Notes under the pieces: model-generated
What the model was told of the DNA's origin: nothing
Seen by the model: the letters and a program-made list of their open reading frames with translations, nothing else
The model's database searches: none
From: an uncultured Lachnospiraceae bacterium
GTDB lineage: Bacteria > Bacillota > Clostridia > Lachnospirales > Lachnospiraceae
DNA: 64,000 bases
Direction of reading: 5' to 3'
Assembly: GCA_910584205.1 (NCBI GenBank)
Contig: CAJUAA010000002.1
Coordinates: 124,001 to 188,000 of the forward strand
Made by a program: the position numbers and the translations under genes
In this document: piece after piece, positions 18,401 through 27,127 of the stretch
How positions within the stretch are numbered: position 1 is the first letter of the stretch
How the letters are laid out: every line of letters starts with the position of its first letter

Positions 18401-19035
18401 CGGGACTGGTCTGGGGCGTGTATGAGAACGGGGCGCTTCAGACGACGTTCCGCTATATGGAGGACGGAAGCTTCAATACGGTGGAGGAGGAAGAATATGA
18501 ACTGCCGGAAAAGGGGATGATAGGTCTGGTGCATCCGGTGGAGCTTTCCCATGAGCTTCTGGCCGCATGGAAGGAACAGCTGTCGGACTACGAGATCGTC
18601 CAGCCGGTGGAGCAGCTGGACCGTCCGGTCTATACGGTTACGGAGGAAGAAAAAAATGCGACGGAGCTCTCCCGCTTTGGCGGCCTTGTGCTGAACGGCC
18701 TGTCTTTGTCCGGAAAGCTTCTGCAGATGGGATGGTACCGGGGCGAGATCCTGGATGGAGGCGGCTACTTCAACTTCGGCAGGATGGACGGCAGTACGGC
18801 GGTCAAGCTGGAATTTTCCGGCTGCAGCGTAGGATATGAGAACGAGGATGTGACCGTCTACGGCGTCAGCTTCCATAAACCGGGGGAGGCCAAAAGGGTA
18901 GGACACACCTGGGAGACGGAACGGTATCGGCTGGGAGAGATCGATCCGGCGTACTTCAGCGAGATCGTGCTGCAGATCACGAAAGCGACGGCTTCCGCAA
19001 AGGAGCGTCTGGAATATCCGCAGTGCATGCGGTAA
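15442..19035 (+). CDS. Large DUF4132-domain protein
   Basis: About 1197 residues, last and largest gene of the operon. The body is a long alpha-helical solenoid with HEAT-like segments (for example the regions VRELAVRVLKNWG and TRGAMAAEAVRALALNG). The C-terminal part (roughly 930-1115) matches DUF4132: DQTLRLEQALGLGRRW, FATGLVWGVYENG, then LVHPVEL. Start 15442 is preferred over a TTG at 15406 because GAAAGGGG lies upstream and an ATGATG is present. It follows the SWIM gene by 45 bases. No function is established to my knowledge; a large scaffold acting with the MoxR/VWA pair is plausible. A 782-residue antisense frame is a codon-bias shadow. Confidence 0.85.
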   Translation: MMRKEEQEQELLQRTLDSLELTEHNRQLADHYLDLSGPEDPELLKDAETQDFCSLDEIVRRGVYYSFLTDLKKRNEALAGRFIRLLVRIGGVTARYMLSGRGVQADFEYAGKFLTEEQTAALQADCTAWKESGWCGKEIRFLVEMGQKDPESLIRMRELCYNEKAVNTKMFLTAVYLHCVKPLEEERSMLCVCADEDDERAKGDPSRVREMTDYLERRLTGNIDGMFKDGEEPQGEELDRLKAFVRESDPREPMSPEVRAVLSGRESGRYLVKFLTFLAFLAVEHSDRFVSMIRLSMAIGKHPLPNPALDTCRFTGEAWFARHAEALEEVLTIPEEAYIQWAAAGVGKDEQILKRMAKKAPDAVLEALPNIPANQYGFLAEQLKAGNPEFYEKVSELLGDRHRRMAAHEITERFQPAQDMAERYVLEELEIEDVLPYVKDWRKLPIYGTERVDLIHSCLENGLEELHRRALVLECLRLHDSYFRLHWLCPEPEDGKGEKGYRKLIDPRQIRAILELLKEEHVPALYQMDFLGTRYADFYDYSDQRVYRSDTALQRCVEALAARHADWKDEYREASKGSLADTRILAIRVMAKLGEDYRDILLSCASDSAKQVQELLQGIYTEHKNWEADILAMLKAKKASVRELAVRVLKNWGAESYREPLTQALAAEKTKKVRDLLQEILSAGGQEEPEQTGKELVTELLFGGVKRKLSWFLEKRQTRVHRQDGEEASEDYLAAILAAYAGMKVPGIHAGAKTLAAELKPEELAAYVRELYELWLSEDAPAKKKWVLYAVSIHGGEPVVPMLYGQIQEWAKGTRGAMAAEAVRALALNGTPTALLQVDQIGRRFRFRQVKAAAAGALSSAAEQLGMTREELEDRIVPKLGFDEQMERVFDYGKRTFRVSLTPALTLEVCDDKGKKLKNMPSPGKQDDPETAGASYDAWKLLKKQLKTVVADQTLRLEQALGLGRRWPTDRWRELFVENPVMHQFATGLVWGVYENGALQTTFRYMEDGSFNTVEEEEYELPEKGMIGLVHPVELSHELLAAWKEQLSDYEIVQPVEQLDRPVYTVTEEEKNATELSRFGGLVLNGLSLSGKLLQMGWYRGEILDGGGYFNFGRMDGSTAVKLEFSGCSVGYENEDVTVYGVSFHKPGEAKRVGHTWETERYRLGEIDPAYFSEIVLQITKATASAKERLEYPQCMR

Positions 19036-19080
19036 CAACATACCGGGGACGGACCGGGAAGGAAAGGTGGACTGGCAGAA

Positions 19081-20382
19081 ATGTACAGAAAGACAGCGGA
19101 GGAACTGGCGGATTTCCTGAGAGAATGCCCGAGCGTATTTCATACGGCGGCGCGGATCGGGAGGGAACTGGAAGCCAACGGGTATGAAAGGCTGAGAGAG
19201 TGCGATCCGTGGAGCATACAGCCGGGAGGCAGGTATTATACAACAAGAAACGGCTCCAGCCTGATCGCGTTTCATCTGGGAACGGAGCTTACGGATTACG
19301 GATTTCAGATCGCGGCGTCCCACAGCGACTTTCCGACCTTTAAAATAAAGGAAAACGCAGAGCTGGAGGTAAGAAAACAGTACACGCAGCTGAATACGGA
19401 AGGATACGGAGGGATGCTCTGCGCCACCTGGTTCGACCGCCCGCTCTCCGTGGCGGGCAGGCTGATCGTAAAGGACAATGACCGCTTTACGGAAAAGCTG
19501 GTGAACCTGGACCGGGATCTGGTGGTCATCCCCAGCGTGGCGATCCACATGAACCGGGCGGCCAATGAAGGGACTGCGTGGAATAAACAGGTGGATATGC
19601 TTCCGCTGTTCGGCGGCGGAGGCATCGGCAGGGGTGAATTGAAAAGGCTGGCCGCGCAGGAAGCGGGCGTGCCGGAAAGCGCCGTGTACGGCAGCGACCT
19701 GTATCTGTACAACCGGCAGCAGCTGTCCGTGTGGGGCGAACAGAAGGAATTTATGTCCGCGCCGCACCTGGACGACCTGCAGTGCGCCTACGCCGCGCTG
19801 CGGGGATTTCTGGAAGGGTACCACGAAGCGTCGGTCCACGTCTACGCGTGCTTCGACAACGAAGAAGTGGGGTCCGGTACGAAGCAGGGGGCGGGGTCCA
19901 CGTTTTTATACGATGTGCTGAGGCGGATCCACCTGGGGCTTGGCAGGACGGAGGAGGATTATTACCGGGCGGTGTCGCGCAGCTTCATGGTAAGCGCGGA
20001 CAACGCCCATGCGGTGCATCCGAACCATCCGGAGAAGACGGACCCGGAGAACTGCGTCTATCTGAACGGGGGAATCGTCATAAAATCCCATGCGGGACAG
20101 AAGTATACCAGCGACGGGGTCAGCATCGCGTTGTTCCGGGAGCTGTGTGAAAAGGCGGGGGTTCCGGTGCAGTTTTTCGCGAACCGTTCCGACATGCAGG
20201 GGGGAAGCACCCTTGGAAACATCTCCTCCGCTCAGGTGTCCATGAACGCGGTGGATGTGGGACTGGCACAGCTGGCCATGCATTCCGCGTATGAGACGGC
20301 GGGCGTCAAAGACACCTGGTACATGGTCCGGGCCATGGCGCAGTTCTTTTCTTCGCATCCCGGCCGTCAAACGATATATTGA
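19081..20382 (+). CDS. M18-family aminopeptidase (aspartyl aminopeptidase-like)
   Basis: A 433-residue cytosolic dinuclear-metal aminopeptidase that removes N-terminal, typically acidic, residues from peptides. The M18 landmarks are in order: ASHSDFPTFK (metal His and Asp), HLDDLQCAY, the catalytic FDNEEVGSGTKQGAGS, SADNAHAVHPNH, KSHAGQKYTSDG, and a final metal His in QLAMHSAYETAG. The length is normal. GGAAAGGTGG precedes the ATG. It follows the DUF4132 gene by only 45 bases without a visible terminator and may be co-transcribed with that operon, although M18 enzymes are widespread housekeeping genes in Clostridia. Confidence 0.93.
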   Translation: MYRKTAEELADFLRECPSVFHTAARIGRELEANGYERLRECDPWSIQPGGRYYTTRNGSSLIAFHLGTELTDYGFQIAASHSDFPTFKIKENAELEVRKQYTQLNTEGYGGMLCATWFDRPLSVAGRLIVKDNDRFTEKLVNLDRDLVVIPSVAIHMNRAANEGTAWNKQVDMLPLFGGGGIGRGELKRLAAQEAGVPESAVYGSDLYLYNRQQLSVWGEQKEFMSAPHLDDLQCAYAALRGFLEGYHEASVHVYACFDNEEVGSGTKQGAGSTFLYDVLRRIHLGLGRTEEDYYRAVSRSFMVSADNAHAVHPNHPEKTDPENCVYLNGGIVIKSHAGQKYTSDGVSIALFRELCEKAGVPVQFFANRSDMQGGSTLGNISSAQVSMNAVDVGLAQLAMHSAYETAGVKDTWYMVRAMAQFFSSHPGRQTIY

Positions 20383-20407
20383 CAGACGTTGCTTCTTTTC
20401 GTACAAT
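20379..20407 (+). promoter_or_regulatory. Strong sigma-A promoter for the PucR-type operon
   Basis: A perfect -35 TTGACA (20379-20384), a 17-base spacer and TACAAT (20402-20407), 33 bases before the ATG at 20440. The -35 overlaps the last codons of the M18 peptidase gene. Confidence 0.85.
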
Positions 20408-20439
20408 ATGTAGTAGAGATTTACATAAGAGGTGACATC

Positions 20440-21987
20440 ATGAGAATCAGCATGCAGATTCTGGCGGACCGGCTGAGACAGAATTATCCGGACTGCCAGA
20501 TGGGGAATCTGTCGGAGGAGATGAATCTGAAGCGTCCGCTTTTCTATCAGAACGGAACAGATTTTAAGAGGAACAAGGTATATATCGCGCGGGAGAGCGA
20601 TGTGTCGGGAGCGTTGCTTAAGCATCACGGAGATAATCTGGTGCTGGTGGTGGGGACTTCGTTCTGGTCGGAAAAATACCCGCTTTCCGGGGTCTGTTTT
20701 TTTCCGCCGGAGACGAATCCGGAGGAGCTTTTCAACGCGGTCCAGCGGATCTTTGACACCTATGACTCCTGGGATGAACGGATGCAGGATCTGGCGCTGT
20801 CCGAGCGGACGATGAAGAATCTTCTGGACGGCTCCCACCGGATCTTTCACAATCCGATCATGGTCAGCACGACGGACGGCTTTGTCATCGATTACAGCAG
20901 CCTGATGGATACGCTGCCGGAATTTCAGGGAATCCTGCAGCACAATCAGGTGACGGTGTGCGAGGACGCGCAGAAGACGCAGGACGGAGGGACAGAGGTA
21001 TGCCATTATCAGGACCCGGTGACCCAGAAAAACAATCTGTTTCTGAATATCTATGACAAAAACCGCAATGTCTACCGGGTGATCCTGGTGGAGGCCACCA
21101 GAAAGCTCAGAAGCTATGACGCGTATCTGCTTTCGCATCTGGCAAAATACATCCTGCAGATGTTTGAAAAATATACGGTGCTTCAGGAGGATATCAGCTA
21201 TACGCTGGACCGCCTGCTGTCCAATATCCTGACGGACGCCAATATGGACGCGGTGTCACTGGAGCCGCGTTTTGAAAATTTCCACTGGAAGGAAAGCCAT
21301 ACCTATTTCTGCATGAACATCCATGTATCCATGGTGGACCGCCAGAATCTGACGGTGATCCGCTTTATCTGCAACCGCATCGAGAGCCTGATCAAAGGAA
21401 GCTGCGCGTTTCTGCTGGATGAAAATATCGTGGTCTACGTGAATCTGAGCGTCAATGGAAAGTCGCTGGAGGACGCCATACAGGGCGTGGAGGGCTTTCT
21501 GCAGGACAGCTATCTGAAGGCGGGGATCAGCTACGGGTTTTCCGGTCTCCGGTCTCTGAAGCAGTATTACCTGCAGTCGCGGGTGGCGCTGGAGGAGGGG
21601 ATGAAACGGTATCCGCTCCGATGGGTGAACCGGTTTGAGGACATTGCCATCGAATATCTGCTGGGCAAATGTACGGAAAAGCTGAAACCGGCCGTGGTGG
21701 GCAATCCGGCGGTACTGATGCTGAAGGATTACGACCGGGAACACCGGACGGAATACTATGCCACGCTTCGGACTTATATCAGCTGCCAGATGAACGCGGT
21801 GAAGGCGGCAAAAGAACTTTTTATCCACAGGAGTACGTTTCTGTACCGGATGTCACATATCAGGGAACTGATACATATTGATCTGGAGGATCCGGATCAG
21901 CTGCTGTACCTTCTGCTGACCTATAAACTTTTCGAGATGGAAGAGAATGAAAAGGGCACAGGCCGGACAGAGGGAGGCACAGAATAA
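20440..21987 (+). CDS. PucR-family helix-turn-helix transcriptional regulator
   Basis: A 515-residue regulator. The C-terminal 70 residues form the PucR HTH: TLRTYISCQMNAVKAAKELFIHRSTFLYRMSHI in outline, where the HRSTFLYR recognition helix is typical. The rest matches the PucR N-terminal (about 1-110), a variable sensory middle and a GGDEF-like CdaR region (about 270-420). The ligand is not identifiable. Start 20440 follows TAAGAGGTG and fits the strong upstream promoter; an earlier TTG at 20389 lies between the -35 and -10. The next gene begins on the base after its stop, so it heads a five-gene operon with a two-component system. Confidence 0.88.
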   Translation: MRISMQILADRLRQNYPDCQMGNLSEEMNLKRPLFYQNGTDFKRNKVYIARESDVSGALLKHHGDNLVLVVGTSFWSEKYPLSGVCFFPPETNPEELFNAVQRIFDTYDSWDERMQDLALSERTMKNLLDGSHRIFHNPIMVSTTDGFVIDYSSLMDTLPEFQGILQHNQVTVCEDAQKTQDGGTEVCHYQDPVTQKNNLFLNIYDKNRNVYRVILVEATRKLRSYDAYLLSHLAKYILQMFEKYTVLQEDISYTLDRLLSNILTDANMDAVSLEPRFENFHWKESHTYFCMNIHVSMVDRQNLTVIRFICNRIESLIKGSCAFLLDENIVVYVNLSVNGKSLEDAIQGVEGFLQDSYLKAGISYGFSGLRSLKQYYLQSRVALEEGMKRYPLRWVNRFEDIAIEYLLGKCTEKLKPAVVGNPAVLMLKDYDREHRTEYYATLRTYISCQMNAVKAAKELFIHRSTFLYRMSHIRELIHIDLEDPDQLLYLLLTYKLFEMEENEKGTGRTEGGTE

Positions 21988-23115
21988 ATGATCTGCAGGG
22001 GGATGGAACAAATGTTTGGAAAAAGGCGATGGAAGAGATGGATTTCCTGGGTGCCCATATTCCTCCTGTCCGCCCTGCCTGTCCCGGCGGCAGCGGCCGG
22101 GGAAGGGGCGGATGAGCTGCTTCTCTGGTACCGGGAATACGAGGCGCAGTTCGAGGCCATCGTGCAGGCGGAGGACATCGAGAAGAACGGATATGAGATT
22201 CTGGAAGAGCATGTCTTTCCGGTGGTGTTCGAATCCTTTGGGGAAGAGGAGCTTACGCTGATACCGGCCATGAACCGTACCTGGCGCAGGCTGGCGCTGT
22301 TTGTGGCGGACCAGGCGGGCGGCATCCGTTATAAATGCAGCCAGCTGGCGACGAACGAGTGCATCCCGGGATCGATGATGCAGGTGACCCGGGACATTGC
22401 GTCGGTGGCCTTTGCGGATGTGGACCGAAACGGTCTGACGGATATTATCCTGATTACCCGCTGCGCCAACGATACCGGAGATTATGCCGGAATTTCCTAC
22501 AAAACAGGGGATGTGCTGTTTCAGGGAGACGGTACCTTTTACAGGGACTGGCGCGTCTCGGACAAGATCAACCGTTTCAGCATGAACAAAAGCGCCAACT
22601 ACATCATTTCTTTCGTGCGCGACGGAAAATCCGCGGAATTCCTGTATACGGCGTCGACGCTGGAGGAACTTCTGGCAAACGGATTTTCCATCATTGAGGA
22701 ACAGTGCTATACGAGAAATTTTGAGAAGCTGGGCCGGCTGCAGGTGGTGCCGGGCACCGCGCGGATCTCCGCGTATGATATTTTCATGATTTATCTGGTG
22801 GATGAGGACGGAAATATCGTATGGTGCCTCCAGCCCATGGGCGATTATGACAGCCTCTATTCCCTGCGGAGCATCAACGGCAGGGACGTGGACGGAGACG
22901 GCATGAAAGATCTGGTGGTGCTGGCAAGATACAGCATTGAGGACGCATCCGGGGAGGCCCGGGTGGATACCCGGTGTGCGATTTATTATCAGAGGACCGG
23001 CGGATTTGAGGCCGATCAGGAGTTCGAAGCGCATTACCGGTGTACGGAGGAAGATACCATGGAAGAAGTCATCAGAAAGATACGCGAATACTGGGGGTGG
23101 CAGGCAGAAGGATGA
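21988..23115 (+). CDS. Exported protein with FG-GAP/VCBS-like calcium loops
   Basis: A 375-residue protein with a basic N-terminus and a hydrophobic signal ending near PVPAAAAGEG, so it is predicted to be secreted or surface-held. Two DxDxNGxxD/DxDGDGxxD loops occur, ADVDRNGLTDI (about 150) and RDVDGDGMKDL (about 304), typical of FG-GAP/VCBS beta-propeller calcium sites. The start could also be ATG 22003 or 22012; 21988 has AGGGAGG upstream. It overlaps the response regulator by ATGA. Placement between regulators suggests a sensory or accessory role, which is inference. The family is not otherwise recognised. Confidence 0.8.
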   Translation: MICRGMEQMFGKRRWKRWISWVPIFLLSALPVPAAAAGEGADELLLWYREYEAQFEAIVQAEDIEKNGYEILEEHVFPVVFESFGEEELTLIPAMNRTWRRLALFVADQAGGIRYKCSQLATNECIPGSMMQVTRDIASVAFADVDRNGLTDIILITRCANDTGDYAGISYKTGDVLFQGDGTFYRDWRVSDKINRFSMNKSANYIISFVRDGKSAEFLYTASTLEELLANGFSIIEEQCYTRNFEKLGRLQVVPGTARISAYDIFMIYLVDEDGNIVWCLQPMGDYDSLYSLRSINGRDVDGDGMKDLVVLARYSIEDASGEARVDTRCAIYYQRTGGFEADQEFEAHYRCTEEDTMEEVIRKIREYWGWQAEG

Positions 23116-23765
23116 TAAAAATACTGATTGTAGATGATGAGAAACCGATCTGTGATCTGATCGACATGAATCTGACGGCGGCGGGTTATTACTGCAGGAG
23201 CGTTCAGGACGGGCTTGCGGCCATCGACCTGATCGAACAGGAGGATTTCGATCTGATCCTTCTGGACATCATGCTGCCCGGAGCGGACGGTTTTGATATT
23301 ATGGAATACATACGGCCCATGCATGTGCCGGTGATCTTTATCACGGCAAAGGGAAACGTCAAGGATAAAGTAAAGGGGCTGAAGCTGGGAGCTGAAGATT
23401 ACCTGGTGAAGCCGTTTGACGTACTGGAACTGCTGGCACGGGTGGAAGTGGTGCTGCGCAGGTACCATAAGACGGAGAGCACGCTGAGCGCGGGAGATGT
23501 GACCGTGGATCTGGAAGCGCGCAAGGTGACCAGAGGCGGCAGGGAGATCATACTGACCAACAAGGAGTACGGGCTTCTGGTGCTGTTCATCCAGAACAAA
23601 AATGTGGCTCTTTTTAAGGAACGGCTCTATGAAAAGGTCTGGGGAGACGAATACATTGCGGACAGCCGGACGCTGGAGCTGCATGTGCAGCGGCTGCGCC
23701 GGAAGATGGGCTGGGAGAAAAATCTGGTGGCGGTCTACAAAGTAGGATACCGGCTGGAAATCTGA
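23112..23765 (+). CDS. OmpR-family response regulator
   Basis: A 217-residue protein. Receiver domain residues 1-115 have the acidic pair in VDDEKP, phospho-acceptor D52 in LILLDIMLPG, Thr in FITAKG and Lys in LVKPFDV. The winged-helix DNA-binding domain (about 125-217) contains LTNKEYGLLVLF and TLELHVQRLRRKMG. Start 23112 overlaps the stop of the exported protein (ATGA) and follows GGCAGAAGG; the longer frame from 23040 runs inside the previous gene. The cognate kinase follows 8 bases downstream. Confidence 0.95.
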   Translation: MIKILIVDDEKPICDLIDMNLTAAGYYCRSVQDGLAAIDLIEQEDFDLILLDIMLPGADGFDIMEYIRPMHVPVIFITAKGNVKDKVKGLKLGAEDYLVKPFDVLELLARVEVVLRRYHKTESTLSAGDVTVDLEARKVTRGGREIILTNKEYGLLVLFIQNKNVALFKERLYEKVWGDEYIADSRTLELHVQRLRRKMGWEKNLVAVYKVGYRLEI

Positions 23766-23773
23766 CGGGGGAT

Positions 23774-25213
23774 ATGATGAAATTTTCCTATAAAATACTG
23801 TTCTGCAGTATCATTACCATGGCTGCGGCGTTTGGGATCGGAGGTTATTTTTTTGTAAATGACGTATTCAGGGCTTCTCTGAACCGGGAGATCAGCCAGG
23901 CCATGGATGAAAGCAGCATCCTTCAGTTTGCCTTTGAGACGGCGGCCCTGAACATTCCGTCCAAATACGACAAGCTTCAGAATTCCGCTATCGAAGAGAT
24001 CGGAGCGAATCTGGAAAGGAGCAGTCAGAGTACCGGACGCCTGCTGCGCCTGTCTGCGGAGGACCAGACGGTCCTGTATGCGGGCGACGGCTTTGTGCAG
24101 GATCGTGAAGAACATACGGATACGGAGGATCCTGCGCTGCTGTCGGTTGTAAACGGGCGGACGAGGGCCTATCAGGTTATCCGGTACAATGGGCGTTATT
24201 ATGTTCAGACCGGGACGCAGGTCAATGCGCTGGACCGGGTGCTGTACCTGGAGACCATGCAGGATGTAACGGAGGTGTACGAGGAGCGGGCCAGAGGGTT
24301 TGCCGTGTATCGGAATATGACGCTTCTGCTGCTGGTATGCAGCTCTATCTTCATGTATTTTATTTCTTCCTGGCTTACAAAGCCCATTCGGATTCTGACC
24401 CAGGCGGCAAAAAAGATGACGGCGGGAGATTACGGATACCGGGCGGAGGAGATCAGCCTGGATGAGATGGGACAGCTGACCCGTGATTTTAACCATATGG
24501 CCAGCGTGGTGGAAGAGAATATTCGGAAGCTGGAGGACGAGGTGCGCGCCAGGGAGGATTTCATCGCGGCATTTTCCCATGAACTGAAGACGCCTCTGAC
24601 CGCGGTCATCGGTTATGCGGACGTGCTTCGTTCCAGAAAGCTGGATGAGGAAAAGCATTTTCTGGCGGCCAATTATATCTATACAGAAGGAAGCCGGCTG
24701 GAGGCCATGTCCCTGCGGCTTCTGGACATCATCGTGGCAAGGCGGTACGAACCGGAGATACAGGAACTGGAAGCGGGAGATCTCTTTGCGTACCTGGAGA
24801 GCATCTATGCAGAGAAGAAGGAATTTCAGTTCCGGTTTGCGTTTGAACCGTGCCGGGTCCGGGCGGAGGCCGATCTTCTGAAGACGGTCCTTCTGAATCT
24901 GACGGATAACGCCTGCAAAGCTTCCGAGCCGGGGGGCGTGGTGGAGGTTACGGGAGCGAGGACGGAGGAAGGATACCTCTTTTCCGTGAAAGATCAGGGC
25001 GTGGGCATCCCAAAGGAGGAGTGCAGAAAGATCACGGAGGCCTTCTACATGGTAGATAAATCCAGGTCCAGAAGCCATAACGGCGCAGGGCTTGGGCTTG
25101 CGCTCTGTGTGGAGATTCTGAAGCTTCATCAGAGCGAACTGATGATCGACAGTATGCCCGGACAGGGAAGCTGCTTTTCTTTCCTGCTGGCTGACGGGGA
25201 GGTGCCGACATGA
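23774..25213 (+). CDS. Membrane sensor histidine kinase
   Basis: A 479-residue kinase. TM1 is about residues 6-26; an extracytoplasmic sensor of about 150 residues is followed by TM2 (about 177-199, MTLLLLVCSSIFMYFISSWL), a HAMP domain (KPIRILTQAAKKMTAGDYGYR), HisKA with H269 in AAFSHELKTPLTAVIGY, and HATPase_c with an N-box (LTDNACKAS), G1 (KDQGVGIPKEE) and G2 (GAGLGLALCVEIL). All catalytic boxes are intact. It overlaps the next gene by ATGA. The signal is unknown; the flanking exported proteins are candidates for accessory sensors. Confidence 0.94.
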   Translation: MMKFSYKILFCSIITMAAAFGIGGYFFVNDVFRASLNREISQAMDESSILQFAFETAALNIPSKYDKLQNSAIEEIGANLERSSQSTGRLLRLSAEDQTVLYAGDGFVQDREEHTDTEDPALLSVVNGRTRAYQVIRYNGRYYVQTGTQVNALDRVLYLETMQDVTEVYEERARGFAVYRNMTLLLLVCSSIFMYFISSWLTKPIRILTQAAKKMTAGDYGYRAEEISLDEMGQLTRDFNHMASVVEENIRKLEDEVRAREDFIAAFSHELKTPLTAVIGYADVLRSRKLDEEKHFLAANYIYTEGSRLEAMSLRLLDIIVARRYEPEIQELEAGDLFAYLESIYAEKKEFQFRFAFEPCRVRAEADLLKTVLLNLTDNACKASEPGGVVEVTGARTEEGYLFSVKDQGVGIPKEECRKITEAFYMVDKSRSRSHNGAGLGLALCVEILKLHQSELMIDSMPGQGSCFSFLLADGEVPT

Positions 25214-26040
25214 AACAGATGGAAAAGAAAAGCCTGGCGATCCTGGCGCTGACGGCGCTGGTGCTTCTGGTTTCCGTGCTGGGGCCGGAACAGCTGGCCC
25301 GTTATAAAGACCGGGGGATCTTAAACCAGATCGTGGTGGATGAGACAGGGAGCGCAGGCGAGGGATATCGGTATACGCTGAACAGCAATGAAAAGCTGTA
25401 TCTCCTGTCGGAATGCCTGAACCATCAGGTGCTGCCGGAAAGCGAACTGAGCGCCATGACCCGTGTGCCGGCGCCGGACGTGGATTATGAAAGCCTGATC
25501 GGCAGCTATGCGTTTGTGGTCAACCGTCAGGGGCCTTCCGGAAAGGAGATCACAGGAGAAGAGATCTATGAGGTATGCAACCGGGAGATCGGGACGCTGA
25601 AAGAATGCGGGGTACTGCCGGACGATGTAAGAGAGGTGGCGGCATCCTCCTACAGCGCCGTGCTCTATTCGGCCATTGACGTGCTGGAACCCCAGAACAA
25701 CATGTCCGTGTGGAAGGTCAGCCTCTCCACCAGCCAGCAGAATGCGGACAAGGCGAACCGGCTGATCGACGCTTATATCGATGCGGAATCCGGACGGATC
25801 TACGAATTCTACGTCCGTACAGAAGGCACCTGGCAGGAGCTGGAGCCCGACCGGATGATCGGGGAATGGAGCAGCTACATGGGTTTGACCGGCTGGGAGA
25901 ATTACGAACCGGTGAATCCCCTGCTGGAGACGGCTCCGGATTACAGGAAATACCGTTTTGCGGGGATAGACGGAAGGAGTACGGTGGTGACCATCGGTTT
26001 TTATGAAGGAATTAACGAGCTGTTTATTAAGATCACCTGA
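25210..26040 (+). CDS. Membrane-anchored or exported protein of the two-component operon, unknown function
   Basis: A 276-residue protein with a short basic N-terminus and one hydrophobic segment (about residues 8-25, LAILALTALVLLVSVLG); the rest is soluble and predicted outside the membrane. No domain is recognised. It overlaps the kinase stop by ATGA, so it is translationally coupled and likely works in the same pathway, for instance as a kinase modulator. No Cys follows the hydrophobic segment, so it is not a lipoprotein. Confidence 0.78.
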   Translation: MKQMEKKSLAILALTALVLLVSVLGPEQLARYKDRGILNQIVVDETGSAGEGYRYTLNSNEKLYLLSECLNHQVLPESELSAMTRVPAPDVDYESLIGSYAFVVNRQGPSGKEITGEEIYEVCNREIGTLKECGVLPDDVREVAASSYSAVLYSAIDVLEPQNNMSVWKVSLSTSQQNADKANRLIDAYIDAESGRIYEFYVRTEGTWQELEPDRMIGEWSSYMGLTGWENYEPVNPLLETAPDYRKYRFAGIDGRSTVVTIGFYEGINELFIKIT

Positions 26041-26133
26041 ATCCGCTTAACTGGACGGCCGGAACAGTCGAAATATACCATATAGGTGACTGGTCAAAAA
26101 GGAAGGGCAGGAGTCAGGAGGTGACTTGGCCGT

Positions 26134-27120
26134 ATGAAATTTTACAATAATGTATATGAATATTTGAGACAGACAAAGCTGGAAGGATACTGGGGAATGA
26201 AGAAATCCGGGAGCCTGTCGTTGACGGAGAAGATGGATCTGAACACGTCTTTTCTGGATGCGCTCAATCCGGGAAAGCGGACATCGGAGGATGAGGCGGC
26301 GGTTCAGAAAAAGCTGGGAACGATCCGGGCGAAGCTTCGGTCCGGCAGCCGGCTTTCCGGCGCAGAAAAGGAATATCTGAGGAAACACGATCTACAGCTT
26401 TACAAAAAGGTGGCGGCTCTGGAAGAGGAGCAGGCCGCATACGAGGAGCGGCTGAAAAAATGCCATACCAGGGATGAAGCAGAACGGGTCAAGACGGAAA
26501 AGCTGGGAGAGATGGCTGCGGATCTGGACCGGCAGGACGCGGAATATGTCCTGGTGCGCCTTACGCAGATCCGGGAAACCGAGAAAAAGCTGGCGTCTCT
26601 GGTGGCACGGAAACCCTGGCAGAAGGAGCTGGACAAAAAGCAGCTGGATGCGCAGAAAAAAGCCAGAGAAAAAGAGATCAAGGCATTAAAAAAGAAACTG
26701 GCGCAGAAAAGACGGAGAGAGGAGGCCGCCCGGAAGGAAAAGATGGAAGAGAAGCTTCAGCAGGAGGCCCTGCTCAAAGAAAGTATCACTGCCAGAATGA
26801 TGGAGGAAGAAAACGTGCAGAAGCTTGTGGAGGAACAGGAGCTTTTGGAGAGGCAGGCGGAAGAAACGGCGGCGCTTGAATCTGCAAGGAGGGAAGAGAT
26901 GACGGAAGACCAGATTGCCAAATTCATGATTGCAGCCGGGATGATGGACGCGAAGGCGACAAAGGTCCAGGTCCCGGATACCGCAGAGGTTCCGCCGGAG
27001 TCCCCGTCTGTCCCGGCGTCTCTTGGAAGTACCAGAGGCTATGCGGCGTACCGTGCGGCGGCGTATATGCCGGAGCTGGAAGGCCGGGAAGAGAAAAAGC
27101 CGTACATCCGGAAAGCGTAA
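26134..27120 (+). CDS. Charged coiled-coil protein, unknown function
   Basis: A 328-residue protein. Residues 85-270 are extremely rich in Lys, Arg, Glu and Gln with heptad spacing (for example EKEIKALKKKLAQKRRREEA), giving a long coiled coil. The N-terminal 60 residues and the Pro-rich C-terminal 60 are not recognised. No signal peptide or transmembrane helix. AGGAGGTGA lies upstream of the ATG. The next gene starts 7 bases after its stop, suggesting co-transcription with the metallopeptidase. Confidence 0.8.
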   Translation: MKFYNNVYEYLRQTKLEGYWGMKKSGSLSLTEKMDLNTSFLDALNPGKRTSEDEAAVQKKLGTIRAKLRSGSRLSGAEKEYLRKHDLQLYKKVAALEEEQAAYEERLKKCHTRDEAERVKTEKLGEMAADLDRQDAEYVLVRLTQIRETEKKLASLVARKPWQKELDKKQLDAQKKAREKEIKALKKKLAQKRRREEAARKEKMEEKLQQEALLKESITARMMEEENVQKLVEEQELLERQAEETAALESARREEMTEDQIAKFMIAAGMMDAKATKVQVPDTAEVPPESPSVPASLGSTRGYAAYRAAAYMPELEGREEKKPYIRKA

Positions 27121-27127
27121 AGGAACT

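Noticed and set aside
14785..19839. Very long minus-strand frames (782 residues at 14785-17133 and 891 residues at 17164-19839)
   Set aside because: They lie antisense to well-supported SWIM, DUF4132 and M18 genes. They are rich in His, Arg, Leu and Gln with no motifs or ribosome sites, as expected from antisense of GC-rich coding sequence.
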